A DNA stretch of 64,000 nt from Actinocorallia longicatena (GTDB lineage: Bacteria; Actinomycetota; Actinomycetes; Streptosporangiales; Streptosporangiaceae), in contig NZ_BAAAUV010000002.1 of NCBI RefSeq assembly GCF_039534125.1, forward strand, positions 62,001-126,000. The letters run 5' to 3'. Positions 31,321-39,841 of this stretch are shown one piece after another. Under the pieces are notes generated by a model that searched no databases, was not told where the DNA came from, and saw nothing but the letters and a program-made list of their open reading frames with translations. Both the position numbers and the translations under genes were made by a program. The stretch's first letter is position 1, and every line of letters starts with the position of its first letter.

Positions 31321-32493
31321 ATGAGCGTCGAACTCGGTCTGCCGAAGATCCGCCCCGCGACACCCACGGTCTCCCCGCGCCGCAAGTCCCGTCAGATCAT
31401 GGTCGGGTCCGTCCCGGTCGGCGGTGACGCGCCCGTCTCCGTGCAGTCGATGACGACCACGCTCACCTCCGACGTCAACGCCACGCTCCAGCAGATCGCC
31501 GAGCTGGCCACCTCGGGCTGCCAGATCGTGCGCGTCGCCTGCCCCTCGCAGGACGACGCCGACGCGCTGGCCGCCATCGCGAAGAAGTCCCCGATCCCGG
31601 TCATCGCCGACATCCACTTCCAGCCGAAGTACGTGTTCGCCGCGATCGACGCGGGCTGCGCGGCCGTCCGGGTCAACCCCGGCAACATCAGGAAGTTCGA
31701 CGACAAGGTCGGCGAGATCGCCAGGGCCGCGAAGGGCGCGGGCGTCCCCATCCGGATCGGCGTCAACGCCGGCTCGCTGGACGCCCGCCTGCTGGAGAAG
31801 TACGGCAAGGCCACGCCCGAGGCGCTGGTCGAGTCCGCGCTGTGGGAGTGCTCGCTGTTCGAGGAGCACGACTTCCAGGACATCAAGATCTCGGTCAAGC
31901 ACAACGACCCCGTCGTGATGATCGAGGCCTACCGGCAGCTCGCCGCCAAGTGCGACTACCCGCTGCACCTGGGCGTCACCGAGGCCGGTCCCGCCTTCCA
32001 GGGCACGATCAAGTCGGCCGTCGCGTTCGGGGCGCTGCTGTCGCAGGGCATCGGCGACACCATCCGGGTCTCCCTGTCGGCCCCGCCGGTCGAGGAGATC
32101 AAGGTCGGCAACCAGATCCTGGAGTCGCTCGGGCTGCGCGAGCGAGGTCTCGAGATCGTCTCCTGCCCGTCCTGCGGGCGGGCCCAGGTCGACGTCTACA
32201 CCCTCGCCGAGCGCGTCACCGCCGGCCTCCAGGGCTTCCCCGTCCCGCTGCGGGTCGCGGTCATGGGCTGCGTCGTGAACGGCCCCGGCGAGGCCCGCGA
32301 GGCCGACCTCGGCGTCGCCTCCGGCAACGGCAAGGGCCAGATCTTCGTCAAGGGCCAGGTCGTCAAGACCGTCCCCGAGGACCAGATCGTCGAGACCCTC
32401 ATCGAAGAGGCCCTCAAGATCGCCGAAGCGATGGGCATCGAGGTCGACCTGGACGACGACTCCGGCCCCGGCGCGCAGGTCACCACCTCCTGA
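31321..32493 (+). CDS. ispG: 4-hydroxy-3-methylbut-2-enyl diphosphate synthase (flavodoxin)
   Basis: A 390-residue [4Fe-4S] enzyme that converts MEcPP to HMBPP in the MEP pathway. SVQSMTTTLTSDV near the start and RVNPGNI in the barrel are characteristic. The cluster cysteines are in SCPSCGRAQ and VMGCVVNGPGEAR. Length is normal for the short bacterial form. ATG 31321 follows the dxr stop by 5 bp, indicating one transcript. Next is an exported hydrolase in place of the GNAT gene that usually follows ispG. Confidence 0.96.
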   Translation: MSVELGLPKIRPATPTVSPRRKSRQIMVGSVPVGGDAPVSVQSMTTTLTSDVNATLQQIAELATSGCQIVRVACPSQDDADALAAIAKKSPIPVIADIHFQPKYVFAAIDAGCAAVRVNPGNIRKFDDKVGEIARAAKGAGVPIRIGVNAGSLDARLLEKYGKATPEALVESALWECSLFEEHDFQDIKISVKHNDPVVMIEAYRQLAAKCDYPLHLGVTEAGPAFQGTIKSAVAFGALLSQGIGDTIRVSLSAPPVEEIKVGNQILESLGLRERGLEIVSCPSCGRAQVDVYTLAERVTAGLQGFPVPLRVAVMGCVVNGPGEAREADLGVASGNGKGQIFVKGQVVKTVPEDQIVETLIEEALKIAEAMGIEVDLDDDSGPGAQVTTS

Positions 32494-32534
32494 CGTCCCA
32501 CCTTCGATCGTTCCCACGCAGTAGAACAGCGGCT

Positions 32535-34016
32535 GTGTGGAAACGATCACTTGCGGTCAGCGCGACCGCGTCCCTGGTGGCCGCGGCGCTGGCGGCGCCC
32601 GCCGCCGCGCGGGCCGGAACCATCGAATGGAAGCCCTGCGCGACGATGCAGGCCTCCGGGCGGCAGATCCTCTGCGGGCTGCTCGAGGTGCCGCTGGACT
32701 ACGGGGACCCCGGCGGCCGGAAGATCCGCATCGCGGTCAGCCGGCTCGTGCACACCGACGACGCCGGCTACCAGGGCGTCATCCTGGTCAACCCGGGCGG
32801 GCCCGGCGGATCGGGCCTGTCGACCGCCGCCGGCACCTCGGCCTCCCTGCCGCCGCGGGTGGCCGCCCGCTATGACTGGATCGGCTTCGACCCGCGCGGC
32901 GTGGGTTCCAGCCTTCCCCAGGTGACCTGCGATCCCGGCTACATGTACCCGGCGGACGCTCCGCGCCCGGACTACGTGCCCGAGGACACCGCCGCCGAGC
33001 AGGCCTGGCTGGCCCGCGCGAAGGCCTTCGCCGACGACTGCGCGACCAGGCACGGAGACCTGCTGCCGCATCTGAGCACCGAGAACAGCGCCCGCGACAT
33101 GGAGTCGATCCGCGAGGCGCTGAACGTCGAGAAGATCAGCTACTACGGCTACTCCTACGGCACCTACCTCGGCGCGGTCTACACGACCCTGTTCCCGGAC
33201 CGGGTGGGGCGGATGGTCCTCGACGGCGTGGTCAAGCCGTCGGACGTCTGGTACGAGGCCAACCTCGAGCAGAACAAGGCCTTCGAGAAGCGCTTCGACG
33301 CCTTCTTCGCCTGGGTGGCCCGGCACGACGCCCGCTTCCGCCTCGGCGACACCCCCCGGCGCGTCCAGCTCGCCTACTACGGGATGCGCGCGGCGCTGAA
33401 GACCGGCCCCGTCGGCCGGATCGGCCCGTCCGAGTTCGACGACTCGGTCCTGAAGGCCGGATACGGCTCCTGGAGCTGGGCCAAGATCGCGGAGAGGCTG
33501 TCCGCCTGGCACTCCGGGCACGACCTGGACGCCCTGAGGGCGCTGGTCGGGCCGCCGTCGGCGACCGGCCCGAACGAGTACACGATGTACCTGGCCGTCG
33601 AGTGCCGCGACGCCGCCTGGCCCACCGACTGGGACACCTGGCGCTACGACGCCCTGAAGCAGTACCGCGGCGGCTACCGGTACAACGTGTGGGCCAACAC
33701 CTGGTTCAACGCTCCCTGCATGTTCTGGCCGGCCCCCGGCGGCGCTCCTCCGCGCGTCGGCGGCACGTCCACCGCGATGCTGCTGACGGCCGCCACCGAC
33801 GACGCCGCGACCCCCTACCCCGGCGCGGTCGAGACGCACCGGCTGTTCGGCCGGTCGCGGCTGGCCGTCGAGCAGGGCGGCGGCAACCACGCCGACTCGA
33901 CCGCCAACCCCTGCATGCGGGCCCTGATCGCGGCCTACCTGGACGAGGGCGATCTGCCGCCGGACACCGACGGTCCCGACGCCGTCTGCGCGAGCAGCCC
34001 CGACCCCGCGCCCTGA
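32535..34016 (+). CDS. Secreted alpha/beta hydrolase, TAP-like (tripeptidyl aminopeptidase family)
   Basis: A 493-residue exported hydrolase of the SlpD/SlpE-TAP family. The signal peptide (about 1-27) ends in AAARA. The oxyanion motif NPGGPGGSG, nucleophile elbow YGYSYGTYLGAVY, acid in ATDDAATPYPG and His in GGGNHADS form a complete triad, with the C-terminal TAP domain. It would release short peptides from protein N-termini outside the cell. GTG 32535 is chosen because it places the signal peptide directly at the start; the open frame further upstream lies inside ispG. Paralogous to the next gene and to the gene at 36691. Confidence 0.88.
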   Translation: MWKRSLAVSATASLVAAALAAPAAARAGTIEWKPCATMQASGRQILCGLLEVPLDYGDPGGRKIRIAVSRLVHTDDAGYQGVILVNPGGPGGSGLSTAAGTSASLPPRVAARYDWIGFDPRGVGSSLPQVTCDPGYMYPADAPRPDYVPEDTAAEQAWLARAKAFADDCATRHGDLLPHLSTENSARDMESIREALNVEKISYYGYSYGTYLGAVYTTLFPDRVGRMVLDGVVKPSDVWYEANLEQNKAFEKRFDAFFAWVARHDARFRLGDTPRRVQLAYYGMRAALKTGPVGRIGPSEFDDSVLKAGYGSWSWAKIAERLSAWHSGHDLDALRALVGPPSATGPNEYTMYLAVECRDAAWPTDWDTWRYDALKQYRGGYRYNVWANTWFNAPCMFWPAPGGAPPRVGGTSTAMLLTAATDDAATPYPGAVETHRLFGRSRLAVEQGGGNHADSTANPCMRALIAAYLDEGDLPPDTDGPDAVCASSPDPAP

Positions 34017-34100
34017 GGAGAGCGGCGGCCCCGGGAGTTTTGGTGCTGCCTTGAGCCGTGGCGCGCCCTCCGGGGCGCGCCGCACCGGGATGATCGGCCG

Positions 34101-35543
34101 ATGCGACTCGCCCTGGCCGCCGCCCTCCTCGCCTCCCTGTTCCCGGCCCCGGCCCGCGCCGCGGCCCCCGCGGCGCCCTCCCCCTGGACGGCCTGCGGCG
34201 GCGAGCTCGCCGGCCAGCAGTGCAGGAACGTGAGCGTGCCCCTCGACCACGCCCGGCCCGGCGGACCGCGGATCACCCTCGCGGTCTCCCGCGTCCCGCA
34301 CGCTCCCGGCGGCCGCTACCAGGGCGTCCTGCTGGTCAACCCGGGCGGTCCCGGCGGTTCGGGCCGCAGGTTCGCCTTCGACGTGGCCGCGGCCCTCTCC
34401 CCCGACCTGCGCCAGGCCTACGACGTGATCGGGTTCGATCCGCGGGGCGTCGGCGCCAGCCGTCCGGCCCTGCGCTGCATGCCCCGTCACCTCGCCGCCG
34501 GGAGGCCGCCCTACGACCAGGCGAGCGGGCGGTGGCTGAAGCGCTCCCGCGCCTACGCCGGCGCCTGCGCCCGCAGGCACGGTGCGCTGCTCGCGCACAT
34601 GACCACCCTCGACTCCGCCCGCGACCTGGACCGGATCCGGGCCGCCCTCGGCGTTCAGCGGATCAACTACTACGGCGGCTCCTACGGCACCTACCTGGGC
34701 GCCGTCTACGCCACGAAGTACCCCCGGCGGGTCCGCCGGATGATCCTGGACAGCAACGTGCGGCCCTCGCGCGTCTGGTACCGGGCCAACCTCGACCAGG
34801 ACACCGCCTTCCAGCGGAACGTGACCGCCTTCCTGGCCTGGACGGCCGGCCACCACCGGGTCTACCGCCTGGGCAGGACCCGCAAGGCCGTCGAGCGCAG
34901 GTTCTACGCCACCCGCCGCGCCCTGGACGCCCACCCGCTGCGCGCCTTCGCCGGGAACGAGTTCACCGACCTCATGCAGGTCGGGGGGTACGCGACCGCC
35001 TGGTGGCCGACTCTGGCCGAGGTGTGGTCGGCGTGGAGCCGTGACGGCGACGCCTCCGGCATGCTCGGCGCCCACCGCTTCATCGCCGCCAAGGACGACA
35101 ACGAGTACGCCGTCTACAACGCCGTCGGCTGCACCGACGCCCGCTGGCCGCGCCGCTGGGCCCGGTGGAAGCGCGACTCCGTCAAGATCAACCGCCGGGC
35201 TCCGTTCACCACCTGGCAGAACACCTGGTTCAACGCGCCCTGCCTTTTCTGGCCCGTGCCTGCGCGGAAGCCCGTCCGGATCACCGCCCGCACGAAGATC
35301 CTCCTGCTCCAGGCGACCGGCGACGCGGCCACCCCCTACGCGGGCGGGCTCGAGATGCACCGGCTGCTGCGCGGCTCGCGGCTGGTCGTCGAGGACGGCG
35401 GCAGGACCCATGTGATCGGCCTCAGCGGCAACTCCTGTGTCGACGCCAGGGTCAGGACCTACCTCCGCACGGGCGCCCTGCCCCGCAAGGGGATCACGCG
35501 CTGCGGGCACCTGCCCGCGCCGAAGCCGTCGCGCTCGTCATAG
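34101..35543 (+). CDS. Secreted alpha/beta hydrolase, TAP-like (paralogue 2)
   Basis: A 480-residue paralogue of the preceding protein: signal peptide about 1-22 (LALAAALLASLFPAPARA), NPGGPGGSG, nucleophile elbow YGGSYGTYLGAVY, acid in ATGDAATPYAGG and His in GGRTHVIGL. Both share the block NTWFNAPC before the C-terminal domain. The tandem arrangement with 84 bp between suggests duplication. Extracellular aminopeptidase or esterase activity is inferred from the family. Confidence 0.88.
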   Translation: MRLALAAALLASLFPAPARAAAPAAPSPWTACGGELAGQQCRNVSVPLDHARPGGPRITLAVSRVPHAPGGRYQGVLLVNPGGPGGSGRRFAFDVAAALSPDLRQAYDVIGFDPRGVGASRPALRCMPRHLAAGRPPYDQASGRWLKRSRAYAGACARRHGALLAHMTTLDSARDLDRIRAALGVQRINYYGGSYGTYLGAVYATKYPRRVRRMILDSNVRPSRVWYRANLDQDTAFQRNVTAFLAWTAGHHRVYRLGRTRKAVERRFYATRRALDAHPLRAFAGNEFTDLMQVGGYATAWWPTLAEVWSAWSRDGDASGMLGAHRFIAAKDDNEYAVYNAVGCTDARWPRRWARWKRDSVKINRRAPFTTWQNTWFNAPCLFWPVPARKPVRITARTKILLLQATGDAATPYAGGLEMHRLLRGSRLVVEDGGRTHVIGLSGNSCVDARVRTYLRTGALPRKGITRCGHLPAPKPSRSS

Positions 35544-35603
35544 GCTAAGAGGTACCTTTTCTGGGCGGCGGAGGGCCGGGGGTTCGATGGCGGGCGGGGA
35601 CTG

Positions 35604-36452
35604 ATGCGGATACTGGGGTCGCTCCCGGTGCGGGTCCTCGACGACCGCCACCGCGACGAGGTCCTCGCGATCCTCGACTCCGACCCGGTCGGGAACGTGT
35701 TCGTGAGCTCGCGGGTCCACCAGGCCGGGCTCGACCCGGGCCGGCTCGGCGCGCAGATGTGGGGCTTCTGGCGGGAGGGGCGGCTGGAGTCGCTCTGCTA
35801 CTCCGGGGCCAATCTGATCCCGATCAACGCCGGTCCCGAGGCCGTCCGGGCCTTCGGGGACCGTGCCAGGACCCAGGGCAGGCGGTGCAGCTCGATCGTC
35901 GGGCCGCTGCCGGCCGTCCGGGAGATGTGGGACCTGCTGGAGCCGTTCTGGGGGCCGCCGCGGGCGATCCGCGAGGTCCAGCCCGTCATGGCGACCTCGG
36001 AGCCCTCCGCGTTCCCGACCGATCCCTATGTCCGCCGGGTGCGGATGGACGACTTCGACATCCTGTACCCCGCGTGCGTGGCGATGTTCACCGAGGAGGT
36101 CGGCGTCTCCCCCAACGCGGGCGACGGCGGCGTCCTGTACCGGGCGCGGGTCGCCGAGCTGATCCGCGCCGGACGCTCCTTCGCCCGGATCGAGGGCGGC
36201 CGGGTCCTGTTCAAGGCCGAGATCGGCGCGGTCACGCCCTACGCCTGCCAGGTGCAGGGCGTCTGGGTGCATCCGGAGTCGCGGGGCAGGGGCCTGTCGG
36301 AGTTCGGCATGGCCTCGGTGGTCGAGGAGTCGCTCCGCTCGGTCGCCCCGACCGTGTCGCTGTACGTCAACGACTTCAACACCCGGGCGCGCGCCGCCTA
36401 CCACCGCGTCGGCTTCGTCGAGGTCGACACCTTCACGAGCGTGCTCTTCTAG
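35604..36452 (+). CDS. GNAT family N-acetyltransferase (DUF4081-type N-terminus)
   Basis: A 282-residue two-part protein. The first about 140 residues match the DUF4081 region (VGNVFVSSRVHQAGLDP; NLIPINAG) and the second half is a GNAT fold with the acetyl-CoA-binding signature VQGVWVHPESRGRGLSEFG and late YHRVGFVEV. In mycobacteria and streptomycetes a homologue directly follows ispG; here two exported hydrolase genes intervene. Substrate unknown. The TAG stop (36450-36452) lies in the CTAG target of the mobile element that follows. Confidence 0.85.
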   Translation: MRILGSLPVRVLDDRHRDEVLAILDSDPVGNVFVSSRVHQAGLDPGRLGAQMWGFWREGRLESLCYSGANLIPINAGPEAVRAFGDRARTQGRRCSSIVGPLPAVREMWDLLEPFWGPPRAIREVQPVMATSEPSAFPTDPYVRRVRMDDFDILYPACVAMFTEEVGVSPNAGDGGVLYRARVAELIRAGRSFARIEGGRVLFKAEIGAVTPYACQVQGVWVHPESRGRGLSEFGMASVVEESLRSVAPTVSLYVNDFNTRARAAYHRVGFVEVDTFTSVLF

Positions 36453-36612
36453 GGTCTGTTTCGAAGTCGGCGCCCGTGGCGAGCGGCGTCCAGGTGCGTG
36501 CCTCGGGGGTGCGGAGGAGGGAGTCGGCCTGGTGTGGCCGGCGACTGACGACAAGCCCCCGAGGTGCGTGCCTGGACGTCGCGTAGTAGGGCAGGTGGCT
36601 TTGAAACAGGCC
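36453..36612 (+). mobile_element. 160-bp palindromic MITE-like element, copy 1
   Basis: Starts right after the GNAT stop codon and is flanked by CTAG duplications (36449-36452, 36613-36616). Ends are inverted repeats (GGTCTGTTTCGAAG / CTTTGAAACAGGCC). It differs from copies 2 and 3 at 18 of 160 positions (about 89% identity) in the same orientation as copy 2. Positions i and 161-i pair across the whole element. Several differences occur as pairs that retain pairing: 3/158 (T-G against G-C), 54/107 (G-C against C-G), 58/103 (T-G against G-C) and 75/86 (G-C against A-T). It holds no open reading frame of its own. Confidence 0.88.
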
Positions 36613-36643
36613 CTAGGCCACTCCCGAGAGTTCCCGGACAGGG

Positions 36644-36679
36644 GAAGACCCCCGGGCCCTCGCGGTGCCGGGGGTCTTC
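36644..36679 (-). terminator. Stem-loop terminator of the third TAP-like hydrolase gene
   Basis: GAAGACCCCCGG (36644-36655) and CCGGGGGTCTTC (36668-36679) form a perfect 12-bp stem with a 12-base loop, 12 bp beyond the stop of the leftward hydrolase gene. Confidence 0.8.
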
Positions 36680-36690
36680 GCCGTCGGGGG

Positions 36691-38274
36691 CTACTTCAGC
36701 AGAAGGTCGCCGGGGGTGGTGCCCTGGGTGCGGGCGGTCGCGGCCGGGGCGACGGCGGGCTCGCCGAGGCTCGGGACGTGGGTGGTGCGCTTCTTGGGCA
36801 GCTTGCCGGTCAGCATGAAGGCCTCGAAGGCCGCGTCGATCGGGGCGTTGCCGCGCTGGACGATGCCGTGGGTCAGGCCGCCGTCCTCGATGATCAGCTT
36901 GGCGTTGAGCTGCTTCTGCAGCTGCGGGCCGCCGGCGAACGGGGTGGCGGCGTCGAGCGTGGCCTGGAAGAGCAGGATCTTCGGCAGGCCGCGCTTGGCC
37001 GTGATCTTGACGGGGCGTCCGGCCTTGGCGGGCCAGTACAGGCACGGGGCGTTGTACCAGGCGTTGTTCCAGGTCTCGAACGGGTACTTCTTGGCGAGCC
37101 TGGTGTTGTCGGCCTGCCACTTCTTCCAGCTCGTGGGCCACTGCACGTCGGTGCACTGGGTGCCGGTGTAGACCGGGTAGCCGTCCTCGGAGGAGGCGCC
37201 GTAGGTCAGGAAGGTCGTGGCGATGCCGGTGTCGTCGCCCTTGCTGCGGGCGGCGAGGGCGCGGGCCAGGTCCGTCCAGCGGATGCTGGAGGCGCGGTAG
37301 CCGGCGCCGAGCCAGGTGTCGTCGAGCTCGTCCGGGCCGACCTTGACCTGCTCGCCGTCGATCTTGACGTCGACCGGCTTGGTGATCAGCTCGGTGCGGG
37401 TCTTGTAGTACAGGTCCTTGACGGCCTTCTGGGACGTGCCCAGGTGGAAGTCGGCGTCGTGCTTGGCGATCCAGCCCCACAGGATGTTGAGGTTGCGGTC
37501 GAACGCCTTGTCCTGCTCGAGGTTGGCGTCGTACCAGACGCCGCGCGGGTCGACGTTGCTGTCGAGGGTGAACCGGCCGACCTTGCGCGGGAAGAGGCTC
37601 GCGTAGACCGCGCCGAGGTAGGTGCCGTAGGAGGCGCCGTAGAAGTCGAGCTTCCGGTCACCGAGGCGGCCGCGGATGGCGTCCATGTCGTGGACGTTGT
37701 CGACGGTCTTGATGTGGTTGAGCAGCTTGCCGTACTTCTTGCCGCAGGCCTTCGCGTAGGCCTTGCTCTTGGAGAGCCAGAACCGGATGTCGGCCTTGGT
37801 CTTGGGGTTGTAGTCCGGGCGGACCGGGTCGAAGTAGTGGGAGTCGCAGCTCAGCGCCCCGCTGCCGCCGGTGCCGCGGGGGTCGAAGCCGACGATGTCG
37901 TACTTCGCCATGAGCTTGGCCGAGGCGCGTCCGGCGACCGCGATCGCGAAGTCGGTGCCGGTGCCACCTGGGCCGCCGGGGTTGACCAGCATGTGGCGGG
38001 CCTTGCCCTTGCCGGTGTGCTTGAGGCGGGACAGCGCGAGCGTCAGCTTCTTGCCCCGCGGGTGCCGGAAGTCGACCGGGACCTTGATGGTCGCGCACTG
38101 GAGGGTGACCTTGGCGAGCGTCGGGAACGCGGCCTTGTAGTCGGGCAGGCCGGTACCGGCCGCACACGCGTGCCACTTGATCGAAGCCGGTTTTGACTGT
38201 GCCTGGGCGGCGGCGGGCGACAGGGCGGTGAGGCCCAGCCCAGCGACGGCCGTCAGGACAACGAGTTTCTTCAC
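36691..38274 (-). CDS. Secreted alpha/beta hydrolase, TAP-like (paralogue 3)
   Basis: A 527-residue exported hydrolase of the same family as the genes at 32535 and 34101. The signal peptide starts KKLVVLTAVAGLGLTAL and ends near AAAQAQS. NPGGPGGTG, nucleophile elbow YGASYGTYLGAVY, acid in ATLDAATPFAGG and His in GGLTHGIV complete the triad. GTG 38274 follows AGGGGAG at good spacing and gives a clean signal peptide; an in-frame ATG at 38307 is possible but would put 11 polar residues before it. A long C-terminal tail (about 30 residues) is rich in Ala, Pro and Thr. Confidence 0.88.
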   Translation of the reverse strand: MKKLVVLTAVAGLGLTALSPAAAQAQSKPASIKWHACAAGTGLPDYKAAFPTLAKVTLQCATIKVPVDFRHPRGKKLTLALSRLKHTGKGKARHMLVNPGGPGGTGTDFAIAVAGRASAKLMAKYDIVGFDPRGTGGSGALSCDSHYFDPVRPDYNPKTKADIRFWLSKSKAYAKACGKKYGKLLNHIKTVDNVHDMDAIRGRLGDRKLDFYGASYGTYLGAVYASLFPRKVGRFTLDSNVDPRGVWYDANLEQDKAFDRNLNILWGWIAKHDADFHLGTSQKAVKDLYYKTRTELITKPVDVKIDGEQVKVGPDELDDTWLGAGYRASSIRWTDLARALAARSKGDDTGIATTFLTYGASSEDGYPVYTGTQCTDVQWPTSWKKWQADNTRLAKKYPFETWNNAWYNAPCLYWPAKAGRPVKITAKRGLPKILLFQATLDAATPFAGGPQLQKQLNAKLIIEDGGLTHGIVQRGNAPIDAAFEAFMLTGKLPKKRTTHVPSLGEPAVAPAATARTQGTTPGDLLLK

Positions 38275-38392
38275 TTGCTCCCCTTGGGTCCGGAATAAAG
38301 CGGACATCAGGCGAAGATTGTCTTGCGACGGTCACGCGAACGAAAGATTTCGAACACTACGGACACTCAACCGTGACGGATCTTTACAAATC

Positions 38393-39760
38393 TCATCCGG
38401 CGCTGAGCGACAGCGCGATCCAGAGCTCGGCGCGGGTGGCGGGGGCGTCCAGGTCACGGTCCAGGAGCTCCGCGACGCGCTTCATCCGGTGCCTCAGGGT
38501 GTGCCGGTGGACGCCCAGCGCGCGGGCGGCCGGATCGCCGAGACCATTGGCCTCGAGATAAGCCCGCAGTGAGGAACGCAGGGTGGGATCCAGAGGTTCC
38601 AGCAGCCGCTCCGCGAGGTCGGCCGCCGCCGGCTGGTCGAGAAGCGCCAGGAGCCCCTGGGCCGGGAGCTCGTCGTGCCGGCGGACCCCGCCGGAGCGCC
38701 GGGCCGCCGCGTACGCGCGTCCGGCCTCCTCCAGTGACCTGGCGACGTCCGTGAGCAGGGCGGGATCGCCCACCCCCGCCGGGCCCAGCGGGGCGGCGAG
38801 GGCGATCACCCGCTCGGCGACGGCCTCGGGGGCGATGATCACGCAGCCGGAGTCCGTGGGCAGGGCGAGGCAGCGGTCTCCCGCCGGGTCGGCCTCCAGG
38901 GCCTCCAGCGCCGCCGCCGCGCACCTGATCACCCGGACGGGCTGCTCGGGCAGGCGCGGCTCCTCCCCCACCAGCACCGCCGCCAGCGCCGCCCGCAGTT
39001 CCCGTTCGCCGCGCGGCGCCTCGGTCAGCAGGGTCAGCAGCGACACCGCCGCGCCGACGATCGTGTGGGCGACCGGCCTGAGCTGCTCGGGCGTCCCGAC
39101 GGCCAGATAGCCGCGCGGCCGCTTCCCGAGGCCGACCGGCTGCACCACGACCGGCCCCGGCAGCGCGAGGCTGGCGGCGCTGGCCAGCCGGGGCAGCTCG
39201 GAGACGATCTCCCCGGCGCGGGAGCGGGCCGCCGCGGGGGCGGCCGTGCGGACCTCGCCCGCGGTGTCCAGCAGCAGCGCCCAGCCGCGCAGCTCCCTGG
39301 CCAGCCGGGACACGACCGCCTCCGGCCCGCGCAGCGCGGCCCTGGTGAGCTCCCGCTGCGCCTGGAAGGCCCGGGTGACGTCCTCGTACTGCTCGGCGGC
39401 CAGCATCCGGGAGACGGCCTTGCCGATCGCCACGAACGGGGTGGGCCTGGGCACCTCCAGCAGCGGCAGCCCGTGCGCGGCGGCCGCCGCGACCAGCCCC
39501 TCGGGAACCCGCTCGTGGCCGAGCCCGATCCCGAACCCCAGCCCGGCGACCTTCCGCCCGACCAGGCGCTCCACGTACAGCCCCGGGTCCTCCAGCCGCA
39601 TGCCCGTGGTCAGGACCAGTTCCCCGCCCTCCAGGAAGGGGGTCGGATCGGCCAGCTCGCTGACGGCCACCCAGCGGACCGGGACGTCCAGCGGGGCCGG
39701 GGTCAGCGCCCGCAGCGCGAGCTGGGGAAGGGCCGCCACCGAGGCCAGGAAGGGAGCCAT
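38393..39760 (-). CDS. PucR family transcriptional regulator
   Basis: A 455-residue PucR/CdaR-type regulator. The N-terminal PucR ligand domain includes RWVAVSELADPTPFLEGGELVLTTGM (about 26-52). The centre is GGDEF-like/GAF-like and unassigned. The C-terminal HTH_30 is in the last about 60 residues (YLEANGLGDPAARALGVHRHTLRHRMKRVAELL-type region, key RHRMKR). It is divergent from gabT across 81 bp that include GTGGA-CCCC-TCCAC (about 39799-39812), a plausible operator, so it probably activates GABA use. Confidence 0.92.
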   Translation of the reverse strand: MAPFLASVAALPQLALRALTPAPLDVPVRWVAVSELADPTPFLEGGELVLTTGMRLEDPGLYVERLVGRKVAGLGFGIGLGHERVPEGLVAAAAAHGLPLLEVPRPTPFVAIGKAVSRMLAAEQYEDVTRAFQAQRELTRAALRGPEAVVSRLARELRGWALLLDTAGEVRTAAPAAARSRAGEIVSELPRLASAASLALPGPVVVQPVGLGKRPRGYLAVGTPEQLRPVAHTIVGAAVSLLTLLTEAPRGERELRAALAAVLVGEEPRLPEQPVRVIRCAAAALEALEADPAGDRCLALPTDSGCVIIAPEAVAERVIALAAPLGPAGVGDPALLTDVARSLEEAGRAYAAARRSGGVRRHDELPAQGLLALLDQPAAADLAERLLEPLDPTLRSSLRAYLEANGLGDPAARALGVHRHTLRHRMKRVAELLDRDLDAPATRAELWIALSLSAG

Positions 39761-39841
39761 CCAGAGTGTCCTATCGGGGCGGAGTCATTTGTACGGGGTG
39801 GACCCCTCCACAGTATGCGGGCCCCGCCTATCGTCAGGAGC

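Noticed and set aside
36453..36612. The palindromic repeat as a pair of ordinary terminators or as an attachment site
   Set aside because: Three copies of identical length with terminal inverted repeats and CTAG duplications are better explained by transposition. No integrase or tRNA gene is near.
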